DNA of 64,000 nt from contig JBAXTZ010000001.1 in assembly GCA_037129925.1 (NCBI GenBank), positions 62,001 to 126,000 of the forward strand. Reading direction: 5' to 3'. Numbering within the stretch: position 1 is the first letter of the stretch; each line of letters opens with the position of its first letter. The position numbers and the translations under genes are program-made. This DNA is from JBAXTZ01 sp037129925. Its GTDB lineage: Bacteria > Bacillota > Negativicutes > JBAXTZ01. The notes beneath the pieces are model-generated. The model was not told the DNA's origin, did no database searches, and saw only the letters and a program-made list of their open reading frames with translations. Positions 8,515 through 17,910 of this stretch are shown one piece after another.

Positions 8515-11500
8515 TTATTTAGTCAACTTAATAGTAAATATTTCAAACGGCTGCAAGTCAATCGTAAGCTCACCGTTGGCGATTGTTAGAATTCTAAGGT
8601 CATTCCACTCCATTAAATCGGTTTCGCAAGCTTCGGCGAAACTTGGCGCTGCCAACTTCACTATTGTCTTCTTGCCATACGGTTCGTAAATACGCACGAT
8701 AATAGCCTTTGATTTTTCGGCTTTTTTAACGACTTCAACAATCGCTTCGCCGCTCATTAGCCGAACTGCGGAATCAAACTCAACCTTACCCGGTAACACC
8801 CGGGCTTTTTGGTTGAGTTGCGCTGCTTCGGCAATTACTGACGAGTCGTCCAGATTTTCATTATGCGGCAATAACGCGTAATGGAACTGATGCTGGCCAA
8901 TATCGGCTTCCGGGTCGGGATTGTTTGGCGCCCGCAACAAGCTCAGTTCAATTTTGTTCTCGTGGATACGATGGCCGTACTTGCAGTCATTTATCAAGGC
9001 GACACCGTAATCTTTGTTTGCCAAATCGACCCAGCGATGACCGCATACTTCAAACTGGGCGTATTCCCAGGAGGTATTATCATGCGTCGCCCGCTGGACA
9101 TTGCCATATTGAATTTCGAAAGTAGCTTGTTCAGTTTCAACCGCCACTTCAAATTCCACTTTGAGCAATTTGTGTTTTTCCTGCCAGTCGGCGAGCGTAC
9201 AGAATTCCAAGCGTTTGGAGTTGCCTTGCAACATCACATATTGCGTTAAAGTAGAATTTCCTACCACAAAATCCAACTGGGCGACTTTGGCGATATAGCT
9301 ATCGGAAAGTATAGTTATTGCCTGGCAATGAGCGGTGTCGCGCTGCTGGCGCTCATAATACCTGTCAATATCCCAGGCATCCCAGTCCGCCGGAAAATCT
9401 ACATAGAGATTGAGGACATTGCCGCGCATTCCCTGCGGGATAAAGGCGTAGTCGGCTTGCTTATCATAACCATATACTACTTGACCATCTGCCTCGATGT
9501 CGTAACGCACGAGGGCGTTTTCGAATACTAGCGGAGTTCTGGCGGTTGGCGGTTGGCTGTTAGCGGCTGGCGGGCTACCAGCGGCTAGCGGGCTACCAGC
9601 GGCTAGCGGGCTACCAGCGGCTAGCGGCTGGCGGCTTGCAGCTGCCGCGCCTTTATACAACGTAATAGCGCTCAACCCGGGGATAGTTGGCATTACATAA
9701 ACGAATTGCGAACATTCGGCTGATTCTAGCTGCGTTCCGTCAGCAGTCAGGACGGCGTGCCCTTTCCAGCTGCCCGGCAAGGTGACTTCACGCGTGTAGG
9801 CGCTCGATAGTGTGTTAATAACGGTTACACAATCTTCATTATTATCCGAAGCAAGCTTTATGAACCGCTCGATTAGCTCCTGGCATTTTTCCAGCATCCG
9901 CGCGTAATCACGGCGACTGTCGACATAGACCCGGTTAACGCTGGAGCCGGGAATAATATCATGGAATTGGTTCATCAGCACTTCTTTCCAAAGCGCATCC
10001 AGTTCGGCTTGCGGATAGTTATCAACCGGCAACGCCGAATACAGCGCCTCTAACTCGCGCAAGTTCAATTCCATAGTGCGGTTCATCTTCTTGTTAAACG
10101 CCTGTGTGGTCAAAGTACCGCGATGCAGTTCCAAATATAACTCACCGCGCCAGTAATCCAGCTCAGCGGCGCTTTCGTCGAGCCGGTCGAGCATTTTCTG
10201 GGCGCTGTCAAAACGAACCTTCGGCGTGCCTTCGAGATTCCGCATCCTCAAGCCCCGTTCGATGAACTCCTCGCGCGGTCCACCGCCACCGTCACCGATG
10301 CCAAACAGCGTCAAGAAGTTATCGACCACCGCTTTTTCCTGGAAATTTTCCTCGGCGTACATCAACCGGTCGGCTTTTAGAGCGCTGTTATAGGTATCTT
10401 CGGGCGGGAAATGAGTGAGGACGCTTGAGCCATCGATGCCCTGCCAGAAAAAGGTATGATGAGGAAATTTGTTAAACTGGTTCCAACTGATTTTTTGGGT
10501 GACGAAATAATCGACACCGGCTTTTTTCAAAATCTGCGGTAACGCCGCGCTATAGCCAAATACGTCCGGCAACCACAGATTGCGGACATTTACGCCAAAT
10601 TCATCCATGAAATAGTTTTTGCCATGCAGAACTTGCCGCACCAGCGATTCGCCGCCAGACAGGTTGCAGTCGGCTTCGACCCACATCGCGCCCTGAACTT
10701 CCCATTTGCGGTCGCGAATTTTGTCTTTGATGCGACTATATAATTTCGGATAGTTTTCCTTGGTCATCGCGTAGTGCTGGGCTTGGGAAGCGCCAAAGAT
10801 ATATTCCGGATACTTATCGTTTAGCATAACTTGCGCCGAAAAAGTCCGCGCGCATTTACGGATAGTCTCTTCATACGGCCACAGCCAAGCAGTATCGATG
10901 TGCGCGTGACCAACACACCAGGCCGTTAAAGCACTGTCGTTGGCGCGTTTTTCCAGTTCCGGACGGAGCAAATCGCGGCATTTACGGATGGTTTCCGGGT
11001 CGAATTCCAGAATATCAATCGCGTTATTTAGCGCGTGCAGAATCCGGTCGCGACGGACTGATTTCGCCGGTAACGCCTGTGACAGCGCGAACAACGTTTC
11101 AATGTCGAGATGCAGCGACCAAATATCCTTCCGCCAAATCGCCAAGCTTAACTTATCGACTGTGGCTTTATGGTGTCCAAGTTTAGTCGGAATATCGCCG
11201 CTGACATACGGGTCAACATTAATCCCATACATCAACGAAACTGATGCTTCAAGCCAAAGCTCGACCGCTTCGCCGCCAGCAGAACGCTCAAACAATTCTA
11301 CCCGCTCGCGTTTGATACTCTGATCCCATTCCGAATAAGCGGTAATACAAGTGAACGGCATTCCCTCAGTATCAAAAACCGTGCCTTCAGCGCAAATGTG
11401 TAGCAGCGCCACCACGTGTTGATTTTTCCATGCTGCCGGAACAACTCCTTGTAAATGAAACCAGGCATGATCCCAGGATTTGCCAAAATTTTCGCCCCAG

Positions 11501-11682
11501 GTGTCACCAGCAGCAACCGGACTATAGTCGCCGGTTAATCGGTTGTCGAACGCAACAATTCCATCGCCAAAATTACAGACCTCTGCCTGTAACGGTCGGG
11601 CATCCTCGTAAAAATGGCGCTCCAAATAGCCCAAAATCTTTGTCACTCGTTTTTCATGCAGTTCACGTGACCTTCTAATCAT
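8515..11682 (-). CDS. Alpha-mannosidase, glycoside hydrolase family 38
   Basis: The 1055-residue protein shows the GH38 blocks. GHAHIDTAWLWPYEE provides the metal-binding His and Asp. WVEADCNLSGGESLVRQ contains the nucleophile Asp. DVFGYSAALPQI and NQFHDIIPGSS follow. It has no signal peptide, so it is probably cytoplasmic and acts on imported mannosyl oligosaccharides. Around residues 675-705 an unusual low-complexity insert repeats LAAGSP and ends PPAANSQPPTARTP. It is encoded by an 18-bp tandem repeat set in a 7-bp-periodic array. AGGAG precedes the ATG. The neighbours are an NCS2 permease downstream and, upstream after about 250 bases, a PTS IIC gene. Confidence 0.92.
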   Translation of the reverse strand: MIRRSRELHEKRVTKILGYLERHFYEDARPLQAEVCNFGDGIVAFDNRLTGDYSPVAAGDTWGENFGKSWDHAWFHLQGVVPAAWKNQHVVALLHICAEGTVFDTEGMPFTCITAYSEWDQSIKRERVELFERSAGGEAVELWLEASVSLMYGINVDPYVSGDIPTKLGHHKATVDKLSLAIWRKDIWSLHLDIETLFALSQALPAKSVRRDRILHALNNAIDILEFDPETIRKCRDLLRPELEKRANDSALTAWCVGHAHIDTAWLWPYEETIRKCARTFSAQVMLNDKYPEYIFGASQAQHYAMTKENYPKLYSRIKDKIRDRKWEVQGAMWVEADCNLSGGESLVRQVLHGKNYFMDEFGVNVRNLWLPDVFGYSAALPQILKKAGVDYFVTQKISWNQFNKFPHHTFFWQGIDGSSVLTHFPPEDTYNSALKADRLMYAEENFQEKAVVDNFLTLFGIGDGGGGPREEFIERGLRMRNLEGTPKVRFDSAQKMLDRLDESAAELDYWRGELYLELHRGTLTTQAFNKKMNRTMELNLRELEALYSALPVDNYPQAELDALWKEVLMNQFHDIIPGSSVNRVYVDSRRDYARMLEKCQELIERFIKLASDNNEDCVTVINTLSSAYTREVTLPGSWKGHAVLTADGTQLESAECSQFVYVMPTIPGLSAITLYKGAAAASRQPLAAGSPLAAGSPLAAGSPPAANSQPPTARTPLVFENALVRYDIEADGQVVYGYDKQADYAFIPQGMRGNVLNLYVDFPADWDAWDIDRYYERQQRDTAHCQAITILSDSYIAKVAQLDFVVGNSTLTQYVMLQGNSKRLEFCTLADWQEKHKLLKVEFEVAVETEQATFEIQYGNVQRATHDNTSWEYAQFEVCGHRWVDLANKDYGVALINDCKYGHRIHENKIELSLLRAPNNPDPEADIGQHQFHYALLPHNENLDDSSVIAEAAQLNQKARVLPGKVEFDSAVRLMSGEAIVEVVKKAEKSKAIIVRIYEPYGKKTIVKLAAPSFAEACETDLMEWNDLRILTIANGELTIDLQPFEIFTIKLTK
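9538..9645. repeat. 18-bp tandem repeat within a 7-bp-periodic array inside the mannosidase gene
   Basis: Three near-perfect copies of an 18-bp unit (GCGGCTAGCGGGCTACCA) are flanked on both sides by degenerate heptamers such as GGCGGTT and AGCGGCT. The segment encodes the LAAGSP hexapeptide repeats. Its base composition and heptamer family match the intergenic array at 20925-20994, suggesting insertion of such an array into the coding sequence without breaking the frame. Confidence 0.8.
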
Positions 11683-11934
11683 TTTCGCTCCTATTTATTG
11701 TTTTATTCGAAATTCGCGGACAAAATAATTGTGAATATTATACACTATTTTTAGCGGGATAGGCATAGCCATTATCAAATTATGGCACTTGCTTTGCTTC
11801 TTCTATTAGTGAATGGTTTCCACATCAAAATAGTGGACCAACTGAAATTGAAAAACGGCGCCAATTAAGGCACCGTTTGATTAACTTTTACTCCACCGAC
11901 CATACAATAATAGTCGTCACCGTTTCAAAATCAA
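11683..11934. other. Intergenic spacer with one terminator and one candidate degenerate element
   Basis: This 252-base spacer separates the PTS gene and the mannosidase gene, both on the minus strand. It holds the terminator at 11856-11885. Near 11701-11720 it has a weak match (TTTCGAATA on the minus strand) to the recurrent upstream element. I see no other gene. Confidence 0.5.
11856..11885 (-). terminator. Rho-independent terminator of the PTS IIC gene
   Basis: On the minus strand, AAACGGTGCC and GGCGCCGTTT form a stem around TTAATT, followed by a T-run. It lies about 50 bases after the stop of the PTS gene. Confidence 0.7.
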
Positions 11935-13215
11935 CTAGTCTTTTTGTCGATTAATCGCCGCGACAAACGGCAAATAAATAACTATCGAAATTGCCAGATT
12001 GACGATTGCCAACACGGCGCCAGAGATATGGCCGCCAGTTGCCAGATAACCGCCGAACCCGACCGGCGTTACCCATGGCACCGTTGCCACTATCGGGAAT
12101 ACCAATCCGGATTGAATCGCTAAATACGAAACCGTTGCCGTTATCAGCGGCGTTATGATAAACGGTAGCACCAGCATCGGGTTTAGCACTATCGGCGTGC
12201 CAAAAATAACCGGTTCGTTAATTTGAAACACACCCGGTGCAATTGCCAATTCGGCAATCTCGCGTTGTTTTTTTGAAGCTAGAAATATCGCAATCAAGAA
12301 TCCCAGCGTACAACCAGCGCCACCCATGTACACAAATACATCGAGGAAACTGCCGGCAAAGACGTGGTACTTGGACAAATCGGTAACACCGGCGGCATAC
12401 AGGTTAGTGTTTTCCACACCCAGCAACGTGGTTATCGGCGTGATAATCCCGCCGAAAATATTCGAACCGTGCAAACCAAAAAACCAGAACAGATGCACAA
12501 AAAATACAATCGTCAATACTGCCGGCAGGCTGTCCGCCATACCGCTAAACGGTTTTACCAGTACTTCGTTAATCCACTCGTTAAAATAAATCCCGTTGGT
12601 ACCAAGATTAGAGCGGAAAATCATCCCTGCTAGCGCAAAAATAAAGATGGTCATCATTCCCGGTAGCAACTTGGCAAACGCCCGCGCTACCGCCGGCGGC
12701 ACGCCGTCTGGCATTTTTATCGTTAACTTCTTTATTTTGGACAAGCGGATAAAAATTTCTGTGGCTACCAAGCCGACAAACATCGCCGTAAATAGCGCAG
12801 TTGCGCTAAACGAGCCCCAGCTGACCAATCCCCAGCCCTCTTTTGTGCCTTGCGGAATCAACACAAAAAAACAAGCCGCGGCGATAACCATCGCCTCGCG
12901 TCCGTCATCGCCATAAGACTTCGCCAAGTTGAAGGCAATGCCAAACAGCGCAAAAACTGCCATAAACGCAAATGTTCCCCACCAAATATCCAAGCCGAGC
13001 GTTTTCCAAGCCTCACCAAATAATGTTTTGGCTAAGGCATCGTAACCCGGAATTACCGGTCCAAGATTGCAGAGCAATACCGCGAACGAACCAATCATCG
13101 TGACCGCGATCATGCTAATCAGCGCATCCCGCACCGCTATCAGATGACGCTGACCGCCCACTTTAGCAGCGATTGGCAATAAGTGCAGTTCGATTAAATC
13201 CATGAATTTTTGCAT
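11935..13215 (-). CDS. PTS system IIC component, lactose/cellobiose (CelB/LacE) family
   Basis: This is an integral membrane sugar permease of about 426 residues and some ten membrane spans. It has the EIIC family features MDLIELHLLPIAAKVGGQRHL at the start, a GLHGSNIFGGIITPI-like loop, and INEPVIFGTPIVLNPM in the substrate-binding domain. The start ATG 13215 follows GTGAG; a TTG six codons upstream is in frame. No EIIA or EIIB is nearby, so it depends on components encoded elsewhere. Proximity to the GH38 gene suggests oligosaccharide uptake, but a terminator and a 250-base gap separate them. Confidence 0.85.
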   Translation of the reverse strand: MQKFMDLIELHLLPIAAKVGGQRHLIAVRDALISMIAVTMIGSFAVLLCNLGPVIPGYDALAKTLFGEAWKTLGLDIWWGTFAFMAVFALFGIAFNLAKSYGDDGREAMVIAAACFFVLIPQGTKEGWGLVSWGSFSATALFTAMFVGLVATEIFIRLSKIKKLTIKMPDGVPPAVARAFAKLLPGMMTIFIFALAGMIFRSNLGTNGIYFNEWINEVLVKPFSGMADSLPAVLTIVFFVHLFWFFGLHGSNIFGGIITPITTLLGVENTNLYAAGVTDLSKYHVFAGSFLDVFVYMGGAGCTLGFLIAIFLASKKQREIAELAIAPGVFQINEPVIFGTPIVLNPMLVLPFIITPLITATVSYLAIQSGLVFPIVATVPWVTPVGFGGYLATGGHISGAVLAIVNLAISIVIYLPFVAAINRQKD

Positions 13216-13246
13216 TACTATTCTCACTTTCAATGATGTTTAATGG

Positions 13247-13360
13247 GAGAAAAGTGAAAAGTGAAAGGTGAAGTAGTTATCCCCCACCAACCTTTCACCT
13301 TGTACCTTTAACCTTTAGCTTTTATCATTTATCTTTTAACCATTAACTTTGAACCTTTTA
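13247..13360. repeat. Inverted pair of degenerate heptamer arrays
   Basis: The left arm has three GTGAAAG-like heptamers (13254-13274). The right arm has ten consecutive CCTTTAA-like heptamers (13291-13360). The arms are largely complementary and could fold into a hairpin. The last heptamer contains the stop codon of the AzgA-type permease gene. See the other arrays with the same 7-bp period. Confidence 0.75.
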
Positions 13361-14653
13361 CTGATAAATAAACTGAATTACAAACAGCACCGCGAAGAAA
13401 TACAGTATCGGACTGACGGTTTTGCCTTTACCGGTTGCCAAGCGTAGCACCACGTATGTGATGATACCCATACCAACGCCGTTGGCAACGCTATAACTAA
13501 GCGGAATGCCAACCAATGTCACAAAAGCGGCAATTGATTCTTCCATTGACTTGCCCCAGTTGATTTCGGCGATACTTAGGGTCATGAAGTAGGCTACCAA
13601 CAACAAGGCTGGAGCCGTTATTGCTGGAACCGATGCTACTGCCATCGCCAATGGCTGAAAGAACAAGCAGGCTAGGAAGAAAATCGCCGCGAAGATTGAT
13701 GTCAATCCAGTACGACCACCAGCAGCAATACCGGCGCCGGATTCGACATATACCGCCGACGGGCTAGTACCAAGTATTCCGGCAAATATTGACATAACTG
13801 AGTCCGACAAAAATGCCGGCTTGGCGCGTTCAATCTTGCCGTCTTTTAACAATTTTGCTTGGGTACATAATCCAAGCAACGTTCCGGTCGTATCAAACAA
13901 CAGGATTAGCAGCAATACCAATACGCTGAAAATTACCTGTAAATTGGCAAAAGCCGAAAAGTCCAGTTGCATGAAGGTCGTGGCAAAACCACGCGGTATG
14001 TCAATAATGCTTGCCGGCAACACCAGCACGCCCACACCCCATGACATTGCGGCAGTTGCGATCATACCAATGAATATCGCACCGGGAATGTTGCGCACCA
14101 ACAGTATTGCGGTAATAAGAAAGCCGAACATCGTCAAATATACAGTCGGTGAGTGCAGGTTGCCAAGACCGACAATCGTACCGGCATCGCCGACGATAAC
14201 CTTGGCAGCTGACAAGCCGATGATACCGATAAATAAGCCCAATCCGGCAACAATCGCGTGTTTAAGATTGTCCGGAATGGCATCAATAAGCTTAGTTCGA
14301 ATTTGCGACATCGAAATCAAGGTAAACAGGATGCCGGTTACAAAAATAACCGCCATACCGGCTTGCCAGGTGATTTTTTGTTTCAAGACAATCGAGAACA
14401 CGAAGAAGGCTAACGTACCCATACCCGGTGCAATCGCCATCGGATAGTTACTAGACATACCGATGAGCGCTGTGCCAAATGCGGCAATCAAAATCGTTGC
14501 CAAATAACTGCCTTCAATCGGCATCCCCGTCATATGCAACAAATTTGGTACCACAACCAGAACATAGCACATTGAAACGAAAGTGGTCAGACCGGCGACT
14601 AATTCGCGACCAGTTGTCGTTCCATGGGCTTTTAATTTAAAAAATTTGTCCAT
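13358..14653 (-). CDS. AzgA-family guanine/hypoxanthine/adenine permease
   Basis: The 431-residue polytopic membrane protein is of the AzgA (PbuG/YieG/GhxP) branch of NCS2. The N-terminus has ELVAGLTTFVSMCYVLVVVP. Diagnostic motifs are LFDTTGTLLGL and YVESGAGIAAGGRTGLTS. It imports purine bases with protons. The ATG is preceded by AGGAG (ATAGGAGTAAAAC). It is divergent from the secreted 5'-nucleotidase at 14865, which would release nucleosides from extracellular nucleotides. The pair suggests purine salvage. I see no purine-riboswitch motif in the 211-base spacer. Confidence 0.9.
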   Translation of the reverse strand: MDKFFKLKAHGTTTGRELVAGLTTFVSMCYVLVVVPNLLHMTGMPIEGSYLATILIAAFGTALIGMSSNYPMAIAPGMGTLAFFVFSIVLKQKITWQAGMAVIFVTGILFTLISMSQIRTKLIDAIPDNLKHAIVAGLGLFIGIIGLSAAKVIVGDAGTIVGLGNLHSPTVYLTMFGFLITAILLVRNIPGAIFIGMIATAAMSWGVGVLVLPASIIDIPRGFATTFMQLDFSAFANLQVIFSVLVLLLILLFDTTGTLLGLCTQAKLLKDGKIERAKPAFLSDSVMSIFAGILGTSPSAVYVESGAGIAAGGRTGLTSIFAAIFFLACLFFQPLAMAVASVPAITAPALLLVAYFMTLSIAEINWGKSMEESIAAFVTLVGIPLSYSVANGVGMGIITYVVLRLATGKGKTVSPILYFFAVLFVIQFIYQ

Positions 14654-14791
14654 GTTTTACTCCTATCAATAAATTTACTAGCGTATTATACATAAACACT
14701 CCACTATCCGCAAGTAAAAATCCTTAATATAGTTTTAATACAAAATAGAAAAAGTTTGGCATCCAGTTTGTTGACGAATCGTATCTGCCAT

Positions 14792-14821
14792 AGCAGGAAT
14801 TTTCGCTCGTTTGGCGAATAA
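14792..14821 (+). repeat. Oriented intergenic element GCAGGAATTTT...TGGCGAATA, copy 2
   Basis: GCAGGAATTTT, eight bases, then TTGGCGAATA lie immediately before TATAAT (14827-14832) and 44 bases before the nucleotidase ATG. It is the cleanest plus-strand copy of the element. Confidence 0.65.
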
Positions 14822-14864
14822 CTACTATATAATTGCCAACCTAATAAATTTTTCGGGAGGTTCC

Positions 14865-16625
14865 ATGAAGACTATCCGCTTAATCGCTCTGTCCTTGATA
14901 TTCGCGTTACTCTTTTCACTGCCATTGTACGCCGCCGGTGATTTGCAAAATAGCGTTGTCGCCAGTGTAGTTACAAACAATATTCAGTCTGACGCTACAG
15001 TTACCGTTCTCACCACAACCGATGTTCACGGTTTTGTTTATCCTTACGACTACAACACCAATCAGGCCATCGACAACAGCTTGGCGGAAGCCTACACTAT
15101 TATCCAAAGCGAACAAACTACTTACAAGAACAACCTGTTACTGGACGCCGGCGATACGTTACAAGGCACGCCGCTAGCCTCGTTTTATAATTCTATCGAC
15201 ACGTCCTGGCAAACGCACCCGCTGTTTGCCGTCTATGATTTGATGCATTACGATGCTGTGTGTATCGGCAATCACGATTTTAATTTTGGCAAGAAGTTGC
15301 TCGAGAAAGCCCGTAGCGGTCTGCGCACCCCGTTGCTTGGCGCGAACATTATCGATAGCAAAACCAAGACCACTTGGAATCAAGTAGCGCCATATATTAT
15401 TAAACGCTTCGAAACTCCAAAAGGCGTTATCACTGTTGCCGTAATCGGCACGGTAACTCCGGCAATTCCCAACTGGGAAAACCCCGGCAATTATGCCGGA
15501 TTAACCTTTGTCGATCAAGTCCCGGCGGCACGCGCAGTTATCGACAAACTAAAGGGCAAGGTTGATGCGTTTATCCTGCTTAGCCATTCCGGCGTTGAAA
15601 TCAATGGCGCTGAAACCATCGCCACTGAAAACGAAATTGTCCGCTTGACCGCCGCTTGCCCGGAGGCAGCGTTGATAATCGGCGGACACAAACATCAAAT
15701 TTGGGATGAATCCAAAACCATTACCGATTTGAACAAGCAACCACTCTATATTAATTCCATTGTTAACGGCGTTCCTTATCTGTCGCCGGGGATGTTTGGA
15801 AAATTTGTCGGCGAAGCCCGGCTGGGGTTCGACAAAACCGCTAGCGGCTGGAAAGTGGTCAGCGTCAACACCAAAAACATTCCCGTTAGCGGCGTCGCAC
15901 CGGACAAAAAAATAGTAGCATTCATTCAACCCTATCACGATAAGGTCATGAAATATCTAAACGCCTCAATCGGCGATGCCGCAACGACTTTTCCGCCTTG
16001 TGACTTTACTGCCGACAATCCGCTGGTGCGGTTAATTAACCAATCAATGATGTATTATGGCAAAGCCGACCTGTCATCGTCGGCAAATTTTAACAAGGCT
16101 GCCACTATCCCCAAAGGGGCAATAACCCGTAACAGTATGTACTCGCTATATGTTTATGAAAATTACCTCTACACCATCAAAATTACTGGCGCCCAGCTAA
16201 AAAAATTCCTCGAGTATTCTGCGCGCTATATCAATGCCGCACCGGTCGGTGCAACAAGCTTCACAGTCGGTGGTCCGGCAAATTCGATTCCCAGCTATAA
16301 CTACGACATTGTTGAAGGTGTGACTTACACTATTAACGCCGCCCGCCCGGTCGGTCAAAGAATCGAGCAACTAACGTTCAAAAACCGTCCGGTTCAAGCA
16401 ACCGACACTTTCAGCTTCGCGATGAACAACTATCGCTATAACGGCGGCGGCGGCTTTATGAATGCCATGGGCTTTGATAACGATCATCCCGCCGAAGTGC
16501 TCTATGATTCCCAAAAACAACTCGGCGATGAAGGTCAGATTCGCAACTTGATAATGAACTACATAATATTAAAAAAAGTTATCACTCCGCAATATGAAGC
16601 CAATCCGCAAATAGCGGCACGTTAA
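14865..16625 (+). CDS. Secreted 5'-nucleotidase / 2',3'-cyclic phosphodiesterase family
   Basis: This two-domain hydrolase removes phosphate from nucleotides outside the cytoplasm. The start ATG 14865 has GGGAGG five bases upstream and opens a Sec signal peptide (MKTIRL, hydrophobic core, LYAAG). The metallophosphoesterase domain has TTDVHG, DAGDTLQG, GNHDFN and GGHKHQ. The C-terminal nucleotide-binding domain has YNYDIVEG and NNYRYNGGGGF. Its 586 residues fit the UshA/CpdB class. TATAAT lies about 33 bases before the ATG, downstream of the GGCGAATA element. It is divergent from the purine permease gene. Confidence 0.9.
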   Translation: MKTIRLIALSLIFALLFSLPLYAAGDLQNSVVASVVTNNIQSDATVTVLTTTDVHGFVYPYDYNTNQAIDNSLAEAYTIIQSEQTTYKNNLLLDAGDTLQGTPLASFYNSIDTSWQTHPLFAVYDLMHYDAVCIGNHDFNFGKKLLEKARSGLRTPLLGANIIDSKTKTTWNQVAPYIIKRFETPKGVITVAVIGTVTPAIPNWENPGNYAGLTFVDQVPAARAVIDKLKGKVDAFILLSHSGVEINGAETIATENEIVRLTAACPEAALIIGGHKHQIWDESKTITDLNKQPLYINSIVNGVPYLSPGMFGKFVGEARLGFDKTASGWKVVSVNTKNIPVSGVAPDKKIVAFIQPYHDKVMKYLNASIGDAATTFPPCDFTADNPLVRLINQSMMYYGKADLSSSANFNKAATIPKGAITRNSMYSLYVYENYLYTIKITGAQLKKFLEYSARYINAAPVGATSFTVGGPANSIPSYNYDIVEGVTYTINAARPVGQRIEQLTFKNRPVQATDTFSFAMNNYRYNGGGGFMNAMGFDNDHPAEVLYDSQKQLGDEGQIRNLIMNYIILKKVITPQYEANPQIAAR

Positions 16626-16699
16626 ATAGTTCAATTACGTCTGATTTTCGTCCTTTTTCGGTTGAGCTGTAAAATATATGCTGTGTTTGTTTAGTAATT

Positions 16700-16730
16700 A
16701 TGATATAATTAGCAATATTTTTTCAGAGAC
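16700..16730 (+). promoter_or_regulatory. Putative sigma70 promoter of the nitronate monooxygenase-like gene
   Basis: TATAAT lies at about 16710-16715 in GATATAATTAGC, with a weak -35 hexamer upstream. The coding ATG follows about 50 bases later, after AAGGAG. Only the -10 is convincing. Confidence 0.4.
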
Positions 16731-16765
16731 ATACGATATTTTATAGAAAACTTTAAGGAGCCACA

Positions 16766-17857
16766 ATGACCACCAACATCTTCAAGGAATTGAAAATCGG
16801 AAATTTAACAGCCAGAATGCCAATAATTCAAGGCGGAATGGGCATCGGCGTGTCGTTGTCCGGACTGGCCGCTGCTGTTGCTAACGAGGGCGGCATCGGC
16901 ATTATCGCCGCCGCCGGTATCGGCACTCCGGAAAGCGACTATTCGACAAATTGGTTTGAAGCCAATAGCCGGGCGTTGAAACGCGAGATTGCCAAGGCTC
17001 GCGAATTATCCAAAGGTATCATCGGTGTAAACATTATGGTGGCGCTGACTGATTATGCCGGTCTTGTCAGAACCGCCATTGCCGAGAAAATTGACATTAT
17101 TTTTTCCGGCGCCGGTATGCCGTTGGATTTACCATCATATTTGCATGAAGGCGACCAAACCAAACTGGTGCCGATCGTTTCTTCAGCGCGTGCCGCCGGG
17201 ATTATTTGCAAAAAATGGCTAGACAAATTCAATTACCTGCCAGATGCGATTGTTGTCGAAGGCCCAATGGCCGGCGGGCATCTGGGGTTCAAAGAAGAGC
17301 AACTGACCGACCCGAACTTTTCGTTGGAGAAGTTAGTTACTGAGGTAATCAACACTGTTAAACCATATATCGATAAGTATCTCAAACCAATTCCGGTCAT
17401 CGCCGCCGGTGGCATCTATACCGGCGCTGACATACGCCGCTTTTTGCAATTAGGCGCGGCTGGTGTGCAGATGGCAACCCGCTTTGTCACCACTCTCGAG
17501 TGCGACGCGTCGATCAAGTTTAAGCAAGCCTATATCGACGCCAAAAAAGAAGACATTGTCATCATAAAAAGTCCGGTCGGAATGCCCGGTCGCGCTATCC
17601 GCAGCCCGTTCACTGAATCCGTCAGTGATGGCAAGAAAATTCCTTATCACTGTTCCAGCCATTGCCTAAAAACCTGTGACAATGTCAACAGTCCGTATTG
17701 CATAACCTGGGCGCTAGTCAGCGCAAAAAAAGGCAACTTCAACCACGGTTTCGCCTTCGCCGGCGAAAATGCCTATCGCGCGACTGAGATTGTAACAGTC
17801 AAACAAGTGATGGACGACCTCAAAACCGAGTACTCGACAGCGTCTGCAGTTAACTAA
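16766..17857 (+). CDS. Nitronate monooxygenase / FabK-like flavoprotein
   Basis: The 363-residue FMN-binding TIM barrel belongs to the 2-nitropropane dioxygenase family. It has IIQGGMGIGVS at the N-terminus, GVNIMVAL, the loop VEGPMAGGHLGF with the conserved catalytic-type His, and the FMN phosphate-binding region AAGGIYTGADI and GAAGVQMATRF. Family members oxidise nitronates or reduce enoyl-ACP (FabK). The long C-terminal insert with cysteines (HCSSHCLKTCDN) is found in the anaerobe-type members. No fab genes are nearby. AAGGAG precedes the ATG and a terminator follows at 17873. Confidence 0.8.
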   Translation: MTTNIFKELKIGNLTARMPIIQGGMGIGVSLSGLAAAVANEGGIGIIAAAGIGTPESDYSTNWFEANSRALKREIAKARELSKGIIGVNIMVALTDYAGLVRTAIAEKIDIIFSGAGMPLDLPSYLHEGDQTKLVPIVSSARAAGIICKKWLDKFNYLPDAIVVEGPMAGGHLGFKEEQLTDPNFSLEKLVTEVINTVKPYIDKYLKPIPVIAAGGIYTGADIRRFLQLGAAGVQMATRFVTTLECDASIKFKQAYIDAKKEDIVIIKSPVGMPGRAIRSPFTESVSDGKKIPYHCSSHCLKTCDNVNSPYCITWALVSAKKGNFNHGFAFAGENAYRATEIVTVKQVMDDLKTEYSTASAVN

Positions 17858-17872
17858 ATAATTCCACAAAAA

Positions 17873-17903
17873 TAACGCCCTGTGTAAACAGGACGTTTTT
17901 TTG
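17873..17903 (+). terminator. Rho-independent terminator
   Basis: ACGCCCTG and CAGGACGT form a stem around TGTAAA, followed by seven T. It ends the plus-strand nitronate monooxygenase-like gene, which converges on the cyuA-like gene. Confidence 0.75.
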
Positions 17904-17910
17904 TGCGCTA

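Noticed and set aside
11658..11676. Possible parS site (TTCACGTGA core) within the 5' end of the mannosidase gene
   Set aside because: The palindrome is conserved only in the inner nine bases; the GTTT and AAAC flanks of the 16-bp parS consensus are missing, and it lies inside coding sequence.
14811..14865. Earlier start for the 5'-nucleotidase
   Set aside because: It would place 18 residues before the signal peptide and overlap the promoter; GGGAGG lies before the ATG at 14865.
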